Positions 9,233 through 17,282 of a stretch of DNA of 64,000 nt are shown in pieces. Source of the DNA: Mesorhizobium loti (lineage in GTDB: Bacteria; Pseudomonadota; Alphaproteobacteria; Rhizobiales; Rhizobiaceae). Below the pieces are notes generated by a model, which saw nothing but the letters and a program-made list of their open reading frames with translations, was not told the origin of the DNA and ran no database searches. Where the stretch lies: positions 62,001-126,000 of the forward strand of contig AP017607.1 in NCBI GenBank assembly GCA_002356515.1, read 5' to 3'. The number at the start of each line of letters is the position of its first letter. Within the stretch, counting starts at the first letter, position 1. Position numbers and translations under genes: made by a program.

Positions 9233-10255
9233 ATGATGGGTCCAGAGCTGCGCAACGTGCCAAAGGCCAAGCTATCGGTCGGCATCATTGTCACTCCCCG
9301 TTTCACGTTGAGTGCCCTGGGAAATTTCGTCGATGTGCTGAGGCTGTCGAGCGACGAGGGTGACCGAAGCGAGAGGAGAAACTGCGATTGGAGGATCGTG
9401 TCCGACACGATGAGCCCGGTTCGCGCGAGCTGCGGCCTCAACGTTCAGCCTGATCAACGGTTAGGCGATCCGAGGCGGTTTGACTATATCGCAGTTGTTG
9501 GAGGGCTCATCGAGCGAACTGCAGACGTAAGCCCAGCCTACCAAGGGTTTCTGCGCGAAGCGGCCCAAATGGCGGTGCCGCTTATTGGCATTTGTACGGG
9601 GTCGTTCCTGCTTTACAAGCTCGGCCTCTTGGACGGCTACAGGTGTTGCGTTAGCTGGTTCCACCACCATGATTTCCTTGAAAATTGCGGAGGACCAGAG
9701 CCCGTCTCGAACCGGATGTTCGTGGTAGATCGCGACCGCCTGACATGCCCGGGGGGCAACAGCTCCGCGTATTTAGCGGCCTGGCTCGTCGTGCGCCATG
9801 TGAGTGAGACAGCAGCAAAAAAAAGCCTGCGTATGTTGAACATACCCGACCTGAGGGGCCCTGAGGAGGCTCAGCCAGGCTTTCCGCTGAAGATCGCGAC
9901 GAAGGAGCCTATGACCCGGAAGGCCCTGTTGTTTATGCACCAGAATCTTGATGCCGCCCTAACAATCGACCGTGTATCCAGACACGTAGGTCTCAGCCGG
10001 CGGCAGCTTGAACGTAAATTTACCGATGATTTGGGAATGACGCCCAGTCAGGCGCTTCGCCAGATGCGGTTGGACCAGGCCGAAACTCTGCTCCTGACGA
10101 CCCGCAAAAGCTTGGCAAATATCGCACTGGAATCCGGTTTTTCAGACGACTCTCACCTCATCCGATTGTTCAGGCATCACCGGGGGGTGACGCCCAATAC
10201 CTTTCGAAGTGCGGGGATCTCCAATGCGACACAACAGGCCTATGCGGGCAGCTGA
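9233..10255 (+). CDS. GlxA-family transcriptional regulator (DJ-1/PfpI plus AraC HTH)
   Basis: This 340-residue regulator has an N-terminal DJ-1/PfpI-like sensor domain (about 12-200) with a nucleophile-elbow cysteine in GICTGSF (Cys121). A C-terminal AraC double helix-turn-helix follows (about 225-330, with LSRRQLERKF and SGFSDDSHLIRLFR). Regulators of this type (GlxA, GbdR, CdhR, ArgR) commonly control choline, betaine, carnitine or arginine catabolism. It is divergent from the SDR at 8227. Its 3' end overlaps by 16 bp the end of the convergent receiver-like gene at 10240. An ATG three bases later (9236) is an equally possible start. Confidence 0.9.
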   Translation: MMGPELRNVPKAKLSVGIIVTPRFTLSALGNFVDVLRLSSDEGDRSERRNCDWRIVSDTMSPVRASCGLNVQPDQRLGDPRRFDYIAVVGGLIERTADVSPAYQGFLREAAQMAVPLIGICTGSFLLYKLGLLDGYRCCVSWFHHHDFLENCGGPEPVSNRMFVVDRDRLTCPGGNSSAYLAAWLVVRHVSETAAKKSLRMLNIPDLRGPEEAQPGFPLKIATKEPMTRKALLFMHQNLDAALTIDRVSRHVGLSRRQLERKFTDDLGMTPSQALRQMRLDQAETLLLTTRKSLANIALESGFSDDSHLIRLFRHHRGVTPNTFRSAGISNATQQAYAGS

Positions 10256-10641
10256 GAGATCATCAATTGGACCAGTGAGGCAGGCACAACCGGTTCTTCG
10301 AGCCGTTTGATAGGATCGAACTTGGCAGGTATGTCCGACATATTGTGCCCCACCAGAAATATGAAAGGTATCTTCCGACGTGCCAAGTGTTCTGCCGCCA
10401 CAAAGGTCGCCTCGCCCTGTAGATTGACGCCAAGGATGGCTCCGTCAATCGGAGCCGACGACATAATGATGTCAAGGGTGTCTTCAATCGTGTTGACCGG
10501 GTAAATGACGTCCGCACCGACTTGGACAAACGCCTCCCTAAGGGCGAAAGCTAGTGCGAAATCATCCAATGCAATCAGGATGCTGCAGTCTTTAAGAGTC
10601 CTGAGGTTCAAAGGAGTTCTCCGACTAATGCCAGGGCGCAC
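10240..10641 (-). CDS. Degenerate single-domain response-regulator receiver
   Basis: The 133 residues fold-match a stand-alone receiver: an acidic ILIALDD strand, a helix ending VGADVIYPVNTIEDTL, then DGAILGVNLQGE and IPFIFLVGHN. The residues that make a receiver phosphorylatable are changed. The phosphoacceptor Asp of the usual AILDVNLRGE is Gly, the Thr/Ser of FLTGY is Val, and the Lys of EKP is Glu (LEEPVV). It is probably a phosphorylation-independent pseudo-receiver that binds a partner, or a decaying gene. Its 3' end overlaps that of the GlxA-type regulator at 9233. No kinase lies nearby. Confidence 0.7.
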   Translation of the reverse strand: MRPGISRRTPLNLRTLKDCSILIALDDFALAFALREAFVQVGADVIYPVNTIEDTLDIIMSSAPIDGAILGVNLQGEATFVAAEHLARRKIPFIFLVGHNMSDIPAKFDPIKRLEEPVVPASLVQLMISQLPA

Positions 10642-10688
10642 GGCTGTTGGTGCCTCGAAGTCGCCGACATGAGTCCCTGCCTGCCGAA

Positions 10689-11933
10689 CTAGCCCAACAG
10701 GCGCTCTTCAAACGGATAGTTAGAGAGTAACTCATAGCCGTCGGAGGTTACGAGCAACTGCTGTTCCAACTTGACGCCATCTCTTTCGCCAACCGCACCG
10801 ATGTAGCTCTCAACACAGATGACCATGCCAGCCTCAAGGGTTGCGTCATAAGCCACGGGCCCCCGAAACGACGGCTTGACCTGGGGATATTCGTCGCACA
10901 TGCCAACGCCGTGGATCAAGGCGGTGTAAGCTTGCTGCCGGAATTCCTCTGGGACCGGCCAAGCTGAAGCTTGGAGATCCTTCATGCTCAGGCCAGGGCG
11001 TATCAGCTTCATGTTCGTTTGCAACTCATCGTAAGCGAATTGGTAAAGCTGCTTCTGGCGCGCGCTTGGCGCCTCTTTCCCGTAGTAGAATGTCCGAGAG
11101 ACATCGCAGAAGTATCCGAACGGCCCAACCATATCGGTATCAAAACCAACCAGATCCCCCGGCTCGATAACGCGCTGAGTGGCTTCCTGCAGCCAAGGAT
11201 TAATGCGCGGACCTGACGCAAGCATCCGCCCTTCATGCCAGCCTCCCTGGTTAGCAAGATTGGTATAGTTGAGCAGCCCCCAAAGTTGCAATTCCGTGAC
11301 CCCCGGGCCCATGCTTGCCTCCATGTGGGCAATGCCGTGCTCCGCCACGGCGCAAGCCCAGCGAATGCAAGCGATCTCGTCGTCAGATTTTATTACCCGA
11401 GCGCCCTCGACGATGCTGACCGCGTCGACAACCTCCAGACCGCGGTCCATCAAAGCCTGCGTAATGCTTGGATTGACGTACTCGACCGCTACCTTGCGGT
11501 TGGTGGTACCAATCTCGTTGAGAAATGCGACAACATCGTCCGCGAAGAGCTTTGCGGTTTCTGGCAGCTCATTACCGCCTTCAAAAAACGAGATCGGCCT
11601 TCCTGGTCTGACGCTGTCGGCCGAGGAAGCGAGAGTAAATGCCTGATGAAGGGTGATTGGGCCGTCGAGCGGCAGAAAGAGATAGGTGACAGGAATATGG
11701 GACTGGAACAGGGGGAAGGTGTTGTAGTCGACCGTATACCGGATAGTGATCGGACTCACGAGGATGCAGAGTGCAACATCAGCCTCACGCATAGCTGCCC
11801 GGAGCCGCCCTTTCCGATATCCGTCGAGACGTTTGAAGTCGATGTCCGGCATGGGGCGAAATTTGCGCAAATCGCTCCAATTATCGCGAAGGACGAGGCC
11901 GTCAGGACCTGGCGCAATCAACTTAGAATCCAT
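10689..11933 (-). CDS. M24-fold protein closely resembling DMSP lyase DddP
   Basis: This 414-residue protein has a creatinase-type N-terminal domain and a C-terminal pita-bread M24 domain. The metal ligands are Asp265, Asp267, Asp277, His341, Glu375 and Glu390 (FDTDM, CDVSRTF, HGVGMCDEYP, VESYIG, KLEQQ). From memory of the Ruegeria DddP structure (ligands D295, D297, D307, H371, E406, E421 and catalytic D377), the spacing matches almost residue for residue. The putative catalytic Asp is Asp347. DddP cleaves dimethylsulfoniopropionate to DMS and acrylate; other M24 relatives act on creatine, ectoine or Xaa-Pro. The start at 11933 has an AAGGGGGG ribosome site, so the longer frame from 11984 is not needed. 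No acrylate-handling genes are adjacent, so the substrate could be another betaine-like compound. Confidence 0.75.
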   Translation of the reverse strand: MDSKLIAPGPDGLVLRDNWSDLRKFRPMPDIDFKRLDGYRKGRLRAAMREADVALCILVSPITIRYTVDYNTFPLFQSHIPVTYLFLPLDGPITLHQAFTLASSADSVRPGRPISFFEGGNELPETAKLFADDVVAFLNEIGTTNRKVAVEYVNPSITQALMDRGLEVVDAVSIVEGARVIKSDDEIACIRWACAVAEHGIAHMEASMGPGVTELQLWGLLNYTNLANQGGWHEGRMLASGPRINPWLQEATQRVIEPGDLVGFDTDMVGPFGYFCDVSRTFYYGKEAPSARQKQLYQFAYDELQTNMKLIRPGLSMKDLQASAWPVPEEFRQQAYTALIHGVGMCDEYPQVKPSFRGPVAYDATLEAGMVICVESYIGAVGERDGVKLEQQLLVTSDGYELLSNYPFEERLLG

Positions 11934-12272
11934 TGCGGACCCCCCCTTCTGTGTCAGAGGCATGCCATGCGGCAAGCCTGCCACGCTTCAACTTATGCGG
12001 TGACCTTAGGAGCCGACTGTACCCACTTCAAATGAGTATTAATGGGGAGCCGGATAACTAAGAGTCATGGCTGGACTGGATTTTATCCCCTATCGAGGCT
12101 CGTGATTGGGAATTCTGACGTAGTACCAGGCTTCACCATGACTTCAGATTGTCCGTCACATGACTTTTTCGATGCTTGCGAGAAGGTTAAAACTGGCGGT
12201 AATCGAGATAGAGCTTCAGGTCGCCCGTAAAATTCTTGTTGGGCTCATCACTCCTCTGAGCGAGACACAATC

Positions 12273-13034
12273 ATGGCGGATACGAAAAAGGTCGTCATCG
12301 TTACCGGTGCAACGTCCGGCATAGGTGACGCTGTCGTAAAAGCATTCGGCGCCGCAGGGGCATCTCTGGTTTTGGTAGGTCGTGATCCGGAGCGTGGTGA
12401 AAAAGCCCTGCAGGCTTTGGAGAATGTAGGTTGTGTCGCAACCCTGATGCTGGGAGATGTTGCTGATCCGAGCTTCGCTGACCGGGTGGTCGCTTCCACC
12501 CTGGAGCGATACGGTAAGGTGGATGTCTTGGTCAACAGCGCCGGCACGATCCGCCGGGGAACGGCGGTGGAGACCTCGGACGAAGACTGGCGGCAGACCT
12601 TCGACGCTAATGTCAGCGGTGTATTCTATTTTAGCCGAGCTGCCGTGAAGGCCATGAGGGCCACTGGTGGCGGCAGCATTGTAAACATAGCGTCCAACGT
12701 TGGTTTGGTCGGCTGTACCAACCTCGCTGCCTATTGTGCGTCGAAGGGTGCGGTGGTTTTGCTGACCAAAGCCATGGCTCTGGATCACGCTAAAGAGCAA
12801 ATTAGCATCAATGCTGTCTGCCCCGGCGCTGTTGATACGCCGATGCTTGTATCGGCCCATAACGAGCCGGTCACGGCTGATGAGATTCTGCAGCGCAACA
12901 TCGATTCGATACCACAGGGTCGCGTGGCCACGCCGGCGGAAGTCGCAAGCCTTACGGTTTTCCTTGCGAGCAAGGAGGCGAGGCACATCACCGGTGTGGC
13001 TATCCCGATAGATGGCGGCTTCACGGCGGGATAG
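12273..13034 (+). CDS. SDR-family NAD(P)-dependent oxidoreductase
   Basis: This 253-residue classical SDR has TGATSGIG at 11-18, NSAG at 88-91, Ser141, Tyr154 and Lys158 (YCASK), and ends in the typical IDGGFTAG. It most resembles 3-oxoacyl-ACP reductase/glucose dehydrogenase-type SDRs. The next SDR starts only 9 bp after its stop, so the two are very likely co-transcribed, probably with the HyuA-like gene at 13969. The 238 bp before it (12035-12272) hold no gene and would carry the promoter. The substrate is unknown. Confidence 0.85.
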   Translation: MADTKKVVIVTGATSGIGDAVVKAFGAAGASLVLVGRDPERGEKALQALENVGCVATLMLGDVADPSFADRVVASTLERYGKVDVLVNSAGTIRRGTAVETSDEDWRQTFDANVSGVFYFSRAAVKAMRATGGGSIVNIASNVGLVGCTNLAAYCASKGAVVLLTKAMALDHAKEQISINAVCPGAVDTPMLVSAHNEPVTADEILQRNIDSIPQGRVATPAEVASLTVFLASKEARHITGVAIPIDGGFTAG

Positions 13035-13043
13035 GAGGGCTTC

Positions 13044-13856
13044 ATGGGTAACAAGCTATCAGGCAAGGTTGCCGTCGTTACCGGCGGCAACAGAGGGATT
13101 GGTCGGGCTATTGCCGAAAGGCTCGCCGCAGAAGAAGCGGTGGTTGTCATTGGCGATGTGTCTGGCGAACCTGCAACTTCTGACAGCAGCGCCTCTGAGC
13201 TGGTGTTTTTGCAGCTCGACGTCACCAAGCAGGATTCGGTGCGGTCCTTTGTTGACGAGGTCCTGCAAAGGTTTGGCAAGATTGATATTCTGGTCAACAA
13301 CGCTGGCATTGTGATCCATAAGTCGATTAACGAACAAACTGTCGAGGATTGGGACCGGATGATGGCGGTTAATCTTCGGGGCCCGTTTCTAATGGCCAAA
13401 TATGTTGCGCCGGAAATGAGACGGACTGGTTCGGGCGCCATAGTCAACATAGGGTCAGTAGAGGCGTTTATGGTCAACCCTTGGCACACCGCCTACGCGG
13501 CGAGCAAAGCCGGCGTGCACGGCCTAACGCTGGGACTGGCAGTCGATCTCGGTCCAGATGGTATACGCTGTAATACAGTATGCCCAGGCTGGATCGATAC
13601 CGACCTCAATCGAGCGTATGTAGAGATGCATCCAGATCGCAGTTTGATCGAACGTGAACTTGGGCAGCTTCACCCCGTGGGCCGGATCGGTTCCCCCAAA
13701 GAGGTCGCTAATGCGGTGCTTTGGCTGGCGAGTGAGGAGTCCAGTTTCGTAAGTGGCGAAATGATCGCCGTCGACGGTGCCCGGACCAGGAAGATTTCGC
13801 TGCCAGCGATCCTGGACGAAGAGTATCGGGCCAAGCTGTCGAAGCTTACGGCTTAG
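13044..13856 (+). CDS. SDR-family NAD(P)-dependent oxidoreductase
   Basis: This 270-residue SDR has TGGNRGIG at 13-20, NNAG at 85-88, Ser138, Tyr151 and Lys155 (YAASK). The C-terminal tail is longer than usual (DGARTRKISLPAILDEEYRAK). An AGGAGGG ribosome site sits in the short gap after the previous SDR gene. It is the third SDR in this cassette. Tandem SDRs of this kind often handle successive hydroxyl or keto steps or opposite stereoisomers, but nothing here fixes the substrate. Confidence 0.85.
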   Translation: MGNKLSGKVAVVTGGNRGIGRAIAERLAAEEAVVVIGDVSGEPATSDSSASELVFLQLDVTKQDSVRSFVDEVLQRFGKIDILVNNAGIVIHKSINEQTVEDWDRMMAVNLRGPFLMAKYVAPEMRRTGSGAIVNIGSVEAFMVNPWHTAYAASKAGVHGLTLGLAVDLGPDGIRCNTVCPGWIDTDLNRAYVEMHPDRSLIERELGQLHPVGRIGSPKEVANAVLWLASEESSFVSGEMIAVDGARTRKISLPAILDEEYRAKLSKLTA

Positions 13857-13968
13857 CGATGGGTTGCGAGCCTCGGGCGGTTTGCAGCAAGTTTTGGTGC
13901 TTGGCAGTACTAGGGTCGTGCGGAGCCTTCGAAAGGCTACACCGGGGCTGTAAGGTGGCCTCCAGCTA

Positions 13969-16017
13969 ATGACAAAGACAGCTAGCCGAAAGGCGCGCCC
14001 GGTATTCCTCGGGATTGATACCGGCGGTACCTACACCGATGCCGTCCTGTGGGCCGAGACGGATGGTTCGCAGCATGGACCCGCCAAGGGCGAGGTGCTG
14101 GCCAAGGCCAAGGCACTGACCACAAGGCACGACCTTGCAATCGGCATTTCGGGCGCCGTTGATGCAGTTCTCCAGAAGGCCGGCACTAGTCCAGGTGCGA
14201 TTAAGCTGGTCTCGATGTCGACAACCCTCGCTACCAACGCGTTGGTCGAAGGCCAGGGCGGCCGCGTTGCACTCGTCATGATCGGGTTTTCCGAGCATGA
14301 CCTTGCACGCGATGGGCTTAAGACCGCGCTCGGCACCGATCCGGTGGTGTTCTGCCCGGGTGGACACGATGTGCACGGCAACACCGCGGGCCTCAACCTC
14401 TCCCCTCTCGAAGTAAGTTTACCTGAGCTCGGCTCCTCTGTGTCGGGCTTTGCCGTCTGCGGCTATTTCGCCACTCGAAACCCCGCCCATGAACTCGCAG
14501 CCGTCAAACTTATCCGCGAGCGTACCGGCCTACCGGCCACAGCCAGTCATGAGTTGACGACCAAGCTCGGCGGTCCGCGCCGCGCGCTGACGACGCTACT
14601 CAATGCCAGGCTGATCTCGATGATCGACCGCCTAGTAGCGGCCATGGAAGGGTTCCTCAAAAAGCGCGGGATAGCCGCCCCCCTGATGGTGGTTCGCGGC
14701 GACGGCGCCCTCGTCTCGGCGGCCTTTGCCCGCCAGCGACCCATTGAGACAATCCTGTCCGGTCCCGCGGCCAGCTTGGTGGGTGCCCGCCACTTGACCG
14801 GTTTTGATAATGCCGTGGTCTCCGACATAGGCGGCACAACCACAGACGTGGCTGTGCTCGACAACGGCCGCCCGCGCTTGGACTTGGAGGGCGCCACTGT
14901 AGGCGCCTTACGCACCATGGTTGAAGCGGTGGCCATGCACACCTTTGGCCTTGGCGGCGATTCGGAAGTCACGTTGGAGGATGGAGGGTTAAGCCCGAAA
15001 ATCCTCCTGGGCCCGCGCCGTCTAGTCCCTCTCGCGCTGGCAGGCATGGCGCATGGAGACGCCGTCAGGTCGGAACTCGAGCGTCAGCTGCGATCGCCAA
15101 ATCCAGGCCGCTTGGACGGCCGCTGCGCAGTCCGTACCGGTGTTCCGGATAGGCTTGCTGCCGGACTATCCCCGGGAGAAGCAAAGCTTTACGAGGCCAT
15201 TGGATCCGTCGCCATCCCTCTCGACCGGCTGCTTAGCTCCAATGCCCAGGGCGCGACGCTCGATCGCCTGGTGACGAGAGGGCTCGTGCAAATCGCGGGG
15301 TTCACCCCGTCGGATGCCGCCCATGTATTGGGCAAGCAAACGAACTGGGATCCGGTGGCAGCTAGGCTTGGCGCGGAGCTTTTTGCCCGCAAGCGCGACG
15401 GACGCGGGCAACCAATTGCCGCATCACCAGAGGCCTTGTCCGAGCGAACATTGCTGACATTGACGCGGCTGTCGGCCGAAATCATCCTTGAAACTGCGTT
15501 TTCCGAGGACGGGCTCAACGGCGCGGCCACCGTAGCGCACGCCCTGGTGCAGCGCGCTGTTGACGGATACCCGGGCATCGCCCGGCTCAGTGTCGCACTG
15601 GACCGTCCGGTAATTGGGATCGGCGCCTCGGCCCCCCTGCACTACGCGGGTCTGGGTGCGTTAATTGGCAATGACTGCGTAGTGCCCGAGGACACCGACG
15701 TTGCCAACGCGCTCGGTGCCGTTGTCGGGCAGGTCAGGGTGTCGGCCGAAGCTCATGTCAGCCAACCCTGGGAAGGACTATTCCGGCTTGCTGCGGGCGG
15801 TCGAGTTCGGGATTTCCCGGACGAGGCGTCGGCGATCGCCGCCGCTGATGCGGCCGCCCGTGCTACCGTCGCCGAGTACGCGAGGGAGGGCGGCACCGAC
15901 GCCGCCGAAATCAATGTCTCGACCGAGTTCCGTGTATGCACGGTCGAAGGTCAGCGCATGTTCATCGAAGCCAACTTGGTAGCAGTCGCGCTCGGCAGGC
16001 CCAGAATTGCGGCTTAG
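13969..16017 (+). CDS. Hydantoinase/oxoprolinase family protein (HyuA-like, ASKHA fold)
   Basis: This 682-residue protein has the hydantoinase_A layout: an N-terminal phosphate loop DTGGTYTD (17-24), a central ASKHA phosphate 2 motif SDIGGTTTDVAV (near 285), and a C-terminal region with IGASAPLHYAGLG. Members use ATP to open cyclic amides such as hydantoins or 5-oxoproline, normally with a HyuB partner. No HyuB gene is present. ASKHA proteins also reactivate corrinoid methyl-transfer proteins, and an MttB-family methyltransferase lies 1.3 kb away, so a reactivase role is an alternative. Both roles are inference. It follows the two SDR genes on the same strand after 112 bp. Confidence 0.8.
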   Translation: MTKTASRKARPVFLGIDTGGTYTDAVLWAETDGSQHGPAKGEVLAKAKALTTRHDLAIGISGAVDAVLQKAGTSPGAIKLVSMSTTLATNALVEGQGGRVALVMIGFSEHDLARDGLKTALGTDPVVFCPGGHDVHGNTAGLNLSPLEVSLPELGSSVSGFAVCGYFATRNPAHELAAVKLIRERTGLPATASHELTTKLGGPRRALTTLLNARLISMIDRLVAAMEGFLKKRGIAAPLMVVRGDGALVSAAFARQRPIETILSGPAASLVGARHLTGFDNAVVSDIGGTTTDVAVLDNGRPRLDLEGATVGALRTMVEAVAMHTFGLGGDSEVTLEDGGLSPKILLGPRRLVPLALAGMAHGDAVRSELERQLRSPNPGRLDGRCAVRTGVPDRLAAGLSPGEAKLYEAIGSVAIPLDRLLSSNAQGATLDRLVTRGLVQIAGFTPSDAAHVLGKQTNWDPVAARLGAELFARKRDGRGQPIAASPEALSERTLLTLTRLSAEIILETAFSEDGLNGAATVAHALVQRAVDGYPGIARLSVALDRPVIGIGASAPLHYAGLGALIGNDCVVPEDTDVANALGAVVGQVRVSAEAHVSQPWEGLFRLAAGGRVRDFPDEASAIAAADAAARATVAEYAREGGTDAAEINVSTEFRVCTVEGQRMFIEANLVAVALGRPRIAA

Positions 16018-16131
16018 GGAAGCGCAGGCCGACTGTTTCCCAGAGGCATTGCAGACCACTGAGGGGATTGGTCGCCGCCCGATCAGTTAAAAGCAGACCG
16101 TTTTGGATGACAAGGGTCCCCTGTCATTGAA

Positions 16132-17187
16132 TTATCCCAGACCAGGCCCAACCCATGCTGGTACGGTTAAACGGCACTGTTGCGGCGAGACACCGTTAAA
16201 TATTCTGAAGCACTTTGCAAAATGGGAAGGAGAGACAAACCCGCAAGCCATTGCTATATCGACAATCGCCATGCTCGTACCTTCGATTAACCGTTTGCCG
16301 TGTTCTACACGGACACGAAGGTAGTGTCGCACAGGCGGCATGTGGACGTGTGCTGCAAACAGGCGCTCCAACTGTCGCCGCGACACGCCAGTGCGTTTTG
16401 CCACTTCGCTCATGCTCAGCGGGTATTCAACGTTTTCTTCCATGATCCGCATCGACATAAGAAGTTTCTCACTGACACCGGCAAAGGCGAGCCCGGTTGG
16501 ACCGGTCTGTCGGTTCGTCCCGGAGCGCTGTCCTTCGACCGTGGCGTGCCGGCAAACCTGCTGAGCCGTAAACCCCCCGACATGATTTGCGATCATATCC
16601 ACAGCCAGGTCGAAAGAGGCTAGTTCGCCTGCACAAGTCGAAAACTGCCCGTCCTTAACGAACAGGGAGTCGCGGATGTCGGGCTGGCTGAACACCTCAG
16701 AGAAAGCGGCAAGCCGAGACCAATGGATTGTACAGCGTGTTCCGGCCAGAAGACCGGTCTGCGCGAGCAACCACGAAGCCGTTCCGAGTGCCGAAATGGG
16801 CACACCGCGACGTGCGATCATGCGCAAAAAACTATTGCATTGTGGGCTCAGCCGCCGCCCTACTTGCTCACCGGCGACAATTATGAGGTGGTCAGGTCCC
16901 CGGGAAGGCGAACGAGAACTGAGTTCATCAGTGGTCACATCCACAGCAACCGAGATGCCGCTTGACCCTTCAACCGGCAGCGTGCTGAAGCCTGCGATCC
17001 TCCATTTAAACAACTTCATCCGCGTTATGGTATTTGCTATCTGAAAAGGCTCCAGAAAGGCGTGAAGTGCCAACTGCGAGAACCCCGGAAAGAGCAGTAT
17101 CGCCAGCTCGATCGGGCGGCCGGCCTGAGACGGCATCTCCGCGATGGTCGACGCGTTGATCGCATTGATATCCGGATGTGCATTCAT
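16132..17187 (-). CDS. GlxA-family transcriptional regulator (second in cassette A)
   Basis: The protein is 351 residues from the ATG at 17187; an upstream TTG at 17214 would add nine. A DJ-1/PfpI-like sensor is followed by a C-terminal AraC HTH (TGVSRRQLERLFAAH and MACGFVSPSHFAKCFR). The elbow position that carries Cys in many relatives reads ALGTASWLL, so it has Thr. The sensor is therefore likely a ligand binder, as in GbdR/CdhR. It lies just downstream of mttB on the same strand with a 95-bp gap and is a good candidate regulator of the mttB-proVXW genes. The relationship to GbdR is inferred from context. Confidence 0.88.
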   Translation of the reverse strand: MNAHPDINAINASTIAEMPSQAGRPIELAILLFPGFSQLALHAFLEPFQIANTITRMKLFKWRIAGFSTLPVEGSSGISVAVDVTTDELSSRSPSRGPDHLIIVAGEQVGRRLSPQCNSFLRMIARRGVPISALGTASWLLAQTGLLAGTRCTIHWSRLAAFSEVFSQPDIRDSLFVKDGQFSTCAGELASFDLAVDMIANHVGGFTAQQVCRHATVEGQRSGTNRQTGPTGLAFAGVSEKLLMSMRIMEENVEYPLSMSEVAKRTGVSRRQLERLFAAHVHMPPVRHYLRVRVEHGKRLIEGTSMAIVDIAMACGFVSPSHFAKCFRIFNGVSPQQCRLTVPAWVGPGLG

Positions 17188-17282
17188 TGCTTCGTCCAAC
17201 TGCCTTGCAAACAAACAGCTGCTTTCATTGAGAGACCGTGTTATCGGTCGCTGCCGGCCATGTGAAACAGGATATAACGGTT

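Noticed and set aside
11235..12035. Plus-strand frame of 266 codons opposite the DddP-like gene
   Set aside because: It is antisense to a gene with all catalytic residues in place.
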